The notes beneath the pieces were generated by a model that saw only the letters and a list, made by a program, of their open reading frames with translations, did no database searches and had not been told where the DNA came from. Of a DNA stretch of 64,000 bases, positions 61,247 to 64,000 are shown piece after piece. The stretch lies in assembly GCF_035989285.1 (NCBI RefSeq), contig NZ_CP108513.1:4464001-4528000 (forward strand), read 5' to 3'. This DNA comes from Streptomyces sp. NBC_01235 (lineage in GTDB: Bacteria; Actinomycetota; Actinomycetes; Streptomycetales; Streptomycetaceae). Every line of letters starts with the position of its first letter. The stretch's first letter is position 1. Position numbers and translations under genes: made by a program.

Positions 61247-63043
61247 TCAGCCGGCGACGAACGTGTGCGCCGCCTTGTCGTGCCAGCACTGCCGCCACGG
61301 CTTGTCGAACAGCCCCCAGACGACACCCACGACACCGACGGCGAGCAGACCGGGCACGCTGTAGACGAGCCAGCGGCGCAGGGCCGCCCCGAAGGACGGG
61401 GGTTCGCCGCCCTCGATGTCCCGCACGTCCAGACCGAACAGCTTCTTGCCCAGCGTGCGGCCCCACTTGGCGGTCGGCAGCGCCTCGTAGACGACCCCGA
61501 AGACCAGCAGGACGCCGAGCACGATCCCGAGGTACACCGACGTCGTGCCGTCCAGCAGCCACACGGTGACGGTCTCTCCGGTGAGCTTGGCCGCGTCGAT
61601 CTTCTCGTTGACGTGGTCGAGAGCCTTCACGCCGAGCGGTACCGCGGCGGCGGAGGTGACGGCCGCGAGGACGAGCGTGTCGACGAGGCGGGCCGCCAGC
61701 CGCTTGCCGAGGCCCGCGGGACGGGCCTCGGCCTGACGCCGGGCGGCCGCCTGGAAGATGTCCTCGACCGGCGGCTTCCAGGGCACGACGGGCCCGTCCT
61801 CGGCGCCCGCGAGCCGGTGCACCTGCTGCGCCCAGGACGACTGCCCGCCACCGGGCCCGGCGGCCATGGGCGCGCCCCCGGACGCGGACGCCTGGGCCGC
61901 CCCCTGGCCGGCGGCCGCGGCGGGCTGAGGCTGGGACACACCGGGGGCACCGGGCTGCTGGGGCACCCTCTGGGCGGCCTGCTGGGGGCCGGAGAGAGCG
62001 GCGGGTGCCTGGGCGGCCGGGAACCCCGAGGGGCCCTGCGGGGCGGGGGCGGGGGGAGCTGCCGGTGCGGACGACTGGACGGGGCCCTGCGGGGCCGGAA
62101 CGCCCGCCCCCTGGGCCGCCGCCCGATCGGCAGCCGCCTTGCCGGCCCCGAACCCGGGCTTGGCGGGGGCCTCGCCTGCCGCAGCGGTGCCCGCGGGGCT
62201 CGTCCCGGCGGAGCCCGGCGCACCGAAACCCGTACCGGGGGCCGCACCGCTGCCGACAGCGCCGACGGGCCCCTGCGCCCCGAAGCCGGCCGCGGCCGAA
62301 CCCACCGGACCCGCCGAACCCGGCGCCCCGAAGCCAGGCGTCGCCGGAGCCGCTGTCGGGCCCTGGGCCGCTGCCGGAAAGGTGGGGGCGGGGGCGGGTG
62401 TGTTCCCGTGCGCGCCGGGCGCGCCGTCCTGGTGGCCCGTGCGCGGGGCCGGCGCCCGGAAGGTGACAGTGCCCTCGTCGGGGACGAGGCCCGCGGGGCC
62501 GGACGTACCGGACGGCGCCGTGCCGGCCGCCCCCGCTCCCCCGCCGCCCGCCGTCGGCCGGCGGAAGACGAACGTGCCCCCGGAGACCACGTCCCCGCTG
62601 CCGTCCTCCGGCTCGGCGGGCGGGATCGTCGCCGTGCCGTCCGTACTCGTGGACTGGCCCTCGGGCTGGGCCGGGGCGGGTGACGGGACCCTCGGGTCGG
62701 GGGCCTGCGGGCCGCCCCAGGAGACCCGGCGGTCCTGGTCGCCGCCGAAGCCTGACTGGTGGGCGCGGTCGGCGCCCCACGAGGAGGCCGGCTCGGAACG
62801 GCCGTCGTACGGGTCCGCCGGTGCCGGGTCCTCGTCGAAGAAGTGCGGGCCGGTCTCCTCGACGGAGGCCGCGGGCGCGCCGGACGGCGGCGTGAGCGGG
62901 CGGCCGTCGGACGGCGCCGGCCGGCTGGTGCCCGGTACCCAGGCGGCACCGTTCCAGTACCGGACGTATCCAGGGATGGACGGGTCCGGGTAATACCCTT
63001 CGCGGGGCCGGTCGTCGCCGGGTGCCGGGGTTGGGGCGCTCAT
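61247..63043 (-). CDS. RDD-family membrane protein with DUF2510 and long low-complexity linker
   Basis: 598 residues. DUF2510 at the N-terminus (GYYPDPSIPGYVRYWNGAAWV); ~380 residues of Gly/Ala/Pro/Ser/Gln linker; then the RDD domain (GLGKRLAARLVDTLVLAAVT … AKWGRTLGKKLFGLDVRD … DKPWRQCWHDKAAHTFVAG). The long linker is ordinary for Streptomyces DUF2510-RDD proteins. Tandem with the other RDD gene. Confidence 0.92.
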   Translation of the reverse strand: MSAPTPAPGDDRPREGYYPDPSIPGYVRYWNGAAWVPGTSRPAPSDGRPLTPPSGAPAASVEETGPHFFDEDPAPADPYDGRSEPASSWGADRAHQSGFGGDQDRRVSWGGPQAPDPRVPSPAPAQPEGQSTSTDGTATIPPAEPEDGSGDVVSGGTFVFRRPTAGGGGAGAAGTAPSGTSGPAGLVPDEGTVTFRAPAPRTGHQDGAPGAHGNTPAPAPTFPAAAQGPTAAPATPGFGAPGSAGPVGSAAAGFGAQGPVGAVGSGAAPGTGFGAPGSAGTSPAGTAAAGEAPAKPGFGAGKAAADRAAAQGAGVPAPQGPVQSSAPAAPPAPAPQGPSGFPAAQAPAALSGPQQAAQRVPQQPGAPGVSQPQPAAAAGQGAAQASASGGAPMAAGPGGGQSSWAQQVHRLAGAEDGPVVPWKPPVEDIFQAAARRQAEARPAGLGKRLAARLVDTLVLAAVTSAAAVPLGVKALDHVNEKIDAAKLTGETVTVWLLDGTTSVYLGIVLGVLLVFGVVYEALPTAKWGRTLGKKLFGLDVRDIEGGEPPSFGAALRRWLVYSVPGLLAVGVVGVVWGLFDKPWRQCWHDKAAHTFVAG

Positions 63044-63349
63044 GTCCGTCGTCCCGTATCTGCTCGGGGGTGGGATGGGAGCCTCCACATCTATCAGACC
63101 GGCGCAACCCCCACCGCCAGTCCTGTCGGACCCGCCCCTTTCCGGGCAACCTCGTGCACGCTCTTCACACGTTCGGAACCGCCCGCCGGGGCCGGAAGCC
63201 GGAGCCCGACGCCGCCCGGCGGGACCCGCCGGAACCCGCCGCGAAAAAAAGTTCTCCGAACTCGCGTAATGGTTCCGGCCCAACTCCCTCTCCACTCGTA
63301 CGGGCCCACCGCGGCCCCGTACGAGGTCCGTACCGAGAGGAGAACCGAC
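63044..63349. other. 306-bp intergenic region before ssgG
   Basis: Divergent promoter region. A 13-bp palindrome AGTTC-TCC-GAACT is at 63250-63262, just after seven As. No gene seen; GAGAGGAG before 63350 is the ssgG ribosome site. Confidence 0.4.
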
Positions 63350-63826
63350 ATGCATCACACCGTGGTGGAGCGCGAGCTGGAGCTCAAGCTCATCCTGTCG
63401 CCGGAGCGCGGCATCCCGGTCCCGGCCCGGCTCAGCTACCGCAGCGACGACCCGTTCGCCATCCACGTCGCCTTCCACATCAACTCCGAGCACCCGGTCC
63501 GCTGGACGTTCGCCCGCGAGCTGCTCGTGGAGGGCGTGTTCCGGCCGTGCGGGCACGGGGACGTGCGGGTGTGGCCGACGAAGGTGGCCGGGCGCAGCGT
63601 CGTGCTGATGGCGCTGAGCTCGCCGGGCGGCGACGCCCTCCTGGAGGCGCCCGCGGCCCAGGTCTCGTCCTGGCTGGAGCGGACGCTGCGGGTGGTGCCC
63701 CCGGGGACCGAGGGCGAGCAGCTCGGCATCGACGACGGTCTGGCCGAGCTGCTGGCCCCCACCCCCTCGGACGACCTGTGGCTGCGCGCCCCGTGGCCGT
63801 CGGACGAGTCCAAGGACGGGGAGTGA
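63350..63826 (+). CDS. ssgG: SsgA-like sporulation/cell-division protein
   Basis: 158 residues. ELKLILSPERGIPVPARLSYRSDDPFAIHVAFHI, VRWTFARELLVEGVF and SPGGDALLEAPAAQVSSWLERT are the SsgA-like protein (SALP) signature; these proteins control septum placement and spore wall steps in Streptomyces. Identification as SsgG rests on gene order remembered from S. coelicolor (next to the RDD genes), so the paralogue name is tentative. AGGAGA 7 nt before ATG. Confidence 0.88.
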   Translation: MHHTVVERELELKLILSPERGIPVPARLSYRSDDPFAIHVAFHINSEHPVRWTFARELLVEGVFRPCGHGDVRVWPTKVAGRSVVLMALSSPGGDALLEAPAAQVSSWLERTLRVVPPGTEGEQLGIDDGLAELLAPTPSDDLWLRAPWPSDESKDGE

Positions 63827-63852
63827 GCCGTCGGTCCCGGCCTCAGGAGGCT

Positions 63853-64000
63853 TCAGAACAGCTTGCCCGGGTTGAGGATGCCCAGCGGGTCGAAGGCCGT
63901 CTTGACCGCCCGCTGCATCTCCACACCCACCGGGCCGAGCTCGCGCGCGAGCCACTCCTTCTTCAGCACGCCCACGCCGTGCTCTCCGGTGATGGTGCCG
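63853..64000 (-). CDS. FAD-linked oxidase, C-terminal part (partial)
   Basis: Only the last 48 codons are in the window: GTITGEHGVGVLKKEWLARE … MQRAVKTAFDPLGILNPGKLF. GEHGVG and LNPGKLF are typical of glycolate oxidase GlcD/D-lactate dehydrogenase-type FAD enzymes. The rest lies beyond 64000. Confidence 0.85.
   Translation of the reverse strand, partial: GTITGEHGVGVLKKEWLARELGPVGVEMQRAVKTAFDPLGILNPGKLF

Overview
The window is high-GC, densely packed actinobacterial DNA, almost certainly from a Streptomyces chromosome. Pointers are the rare-codon-free GC-rich genes, several Scr1/DUF5753 regulators with DUF397 and RsbW-like partners, an SsgA-family protein, DasR-type operators before GlcNAc transporters, and the CysO/CysM/Mec cysteine route. 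From memory, the right half (about 34-64 kb) follows the conserved Streptomyces order around the penicillin-binding protein, bcp, rph, nagF-nagE1-nagE2, cysM-cysO, clpS and ssgG. The left third is accessory.

Left edge, 1-7.5 kb: a restriction/defence-like cassette. Four tightly coupled plus-strand genes (a partial protein resembling the C-terminal part of a GHKL ATPase, an unknown 298-residue protein, a DUF6339-like domain fused to a cytosine-methyltransferase fold that lacks the catalytic Cys, and an intact cytosine-5 methyltransferase) meet a convergent MORC-like GHKL ATPase fused to a PD-(D/E)XK nuclease. I read it as a modification-linked ATPase-nuclease system, continuing upstream of the window.

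8-18 kb: regulatory and accessory genes. An RsbW-like kinase, two DUF5753 regulators with partners (DUF397, DUF6879) and shared GCGCAAT motifs, several unknown small genes, two decayed regulator remnants, a GNAT enzyme, an MmyB-type regulator divergent from an SDR, and a second MmyB-type regulator.

18-34 kb: an ECF sigma factor with its CU044_5270-type partner, an alpha/beta hydrolase, Hsp20, a GlxA-like AraC regulator, a Tat-exported alginate-lyase-like protein with a cell-wall sorting tail, DUF445, an SGNH hydrolase, a DUF1707 protein and a three-gene ABC-2 exporter. Two large tandem-repeat arrays lie here; one abuts the stump of an MFS transporter gene.

34-46 kb: class A penicillin-binding protein, an IS200/IS605-type tnpB element with a frameshift inserted at the stop codon of a GroES-like gene, Bcp, an HNH nuclease whose stop codon is the anticodon of a tRNA-Leu gene, RdgB, RNase PH, and the GlcNAc phosphotransferase genes nagF, nagE1 and nagE2 under DasR sites.

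46-64 kb: MBL hydrolase, PemK-like protein, CysM, CysO and a cysteine-rich-ended leader peptide, LacI regulator beside a hexamer repeat, DUF899, nicotinamidase and nicotinate phosphoribosyltransferase (NAD salvage), ClpS, DUF2017, an amino-acid permease, Mec protease, an immune-inhibitor-A-type metalloprotease, two RDD membrane proteins, SsgG, and the end of an FAD-linked oxidase gene.
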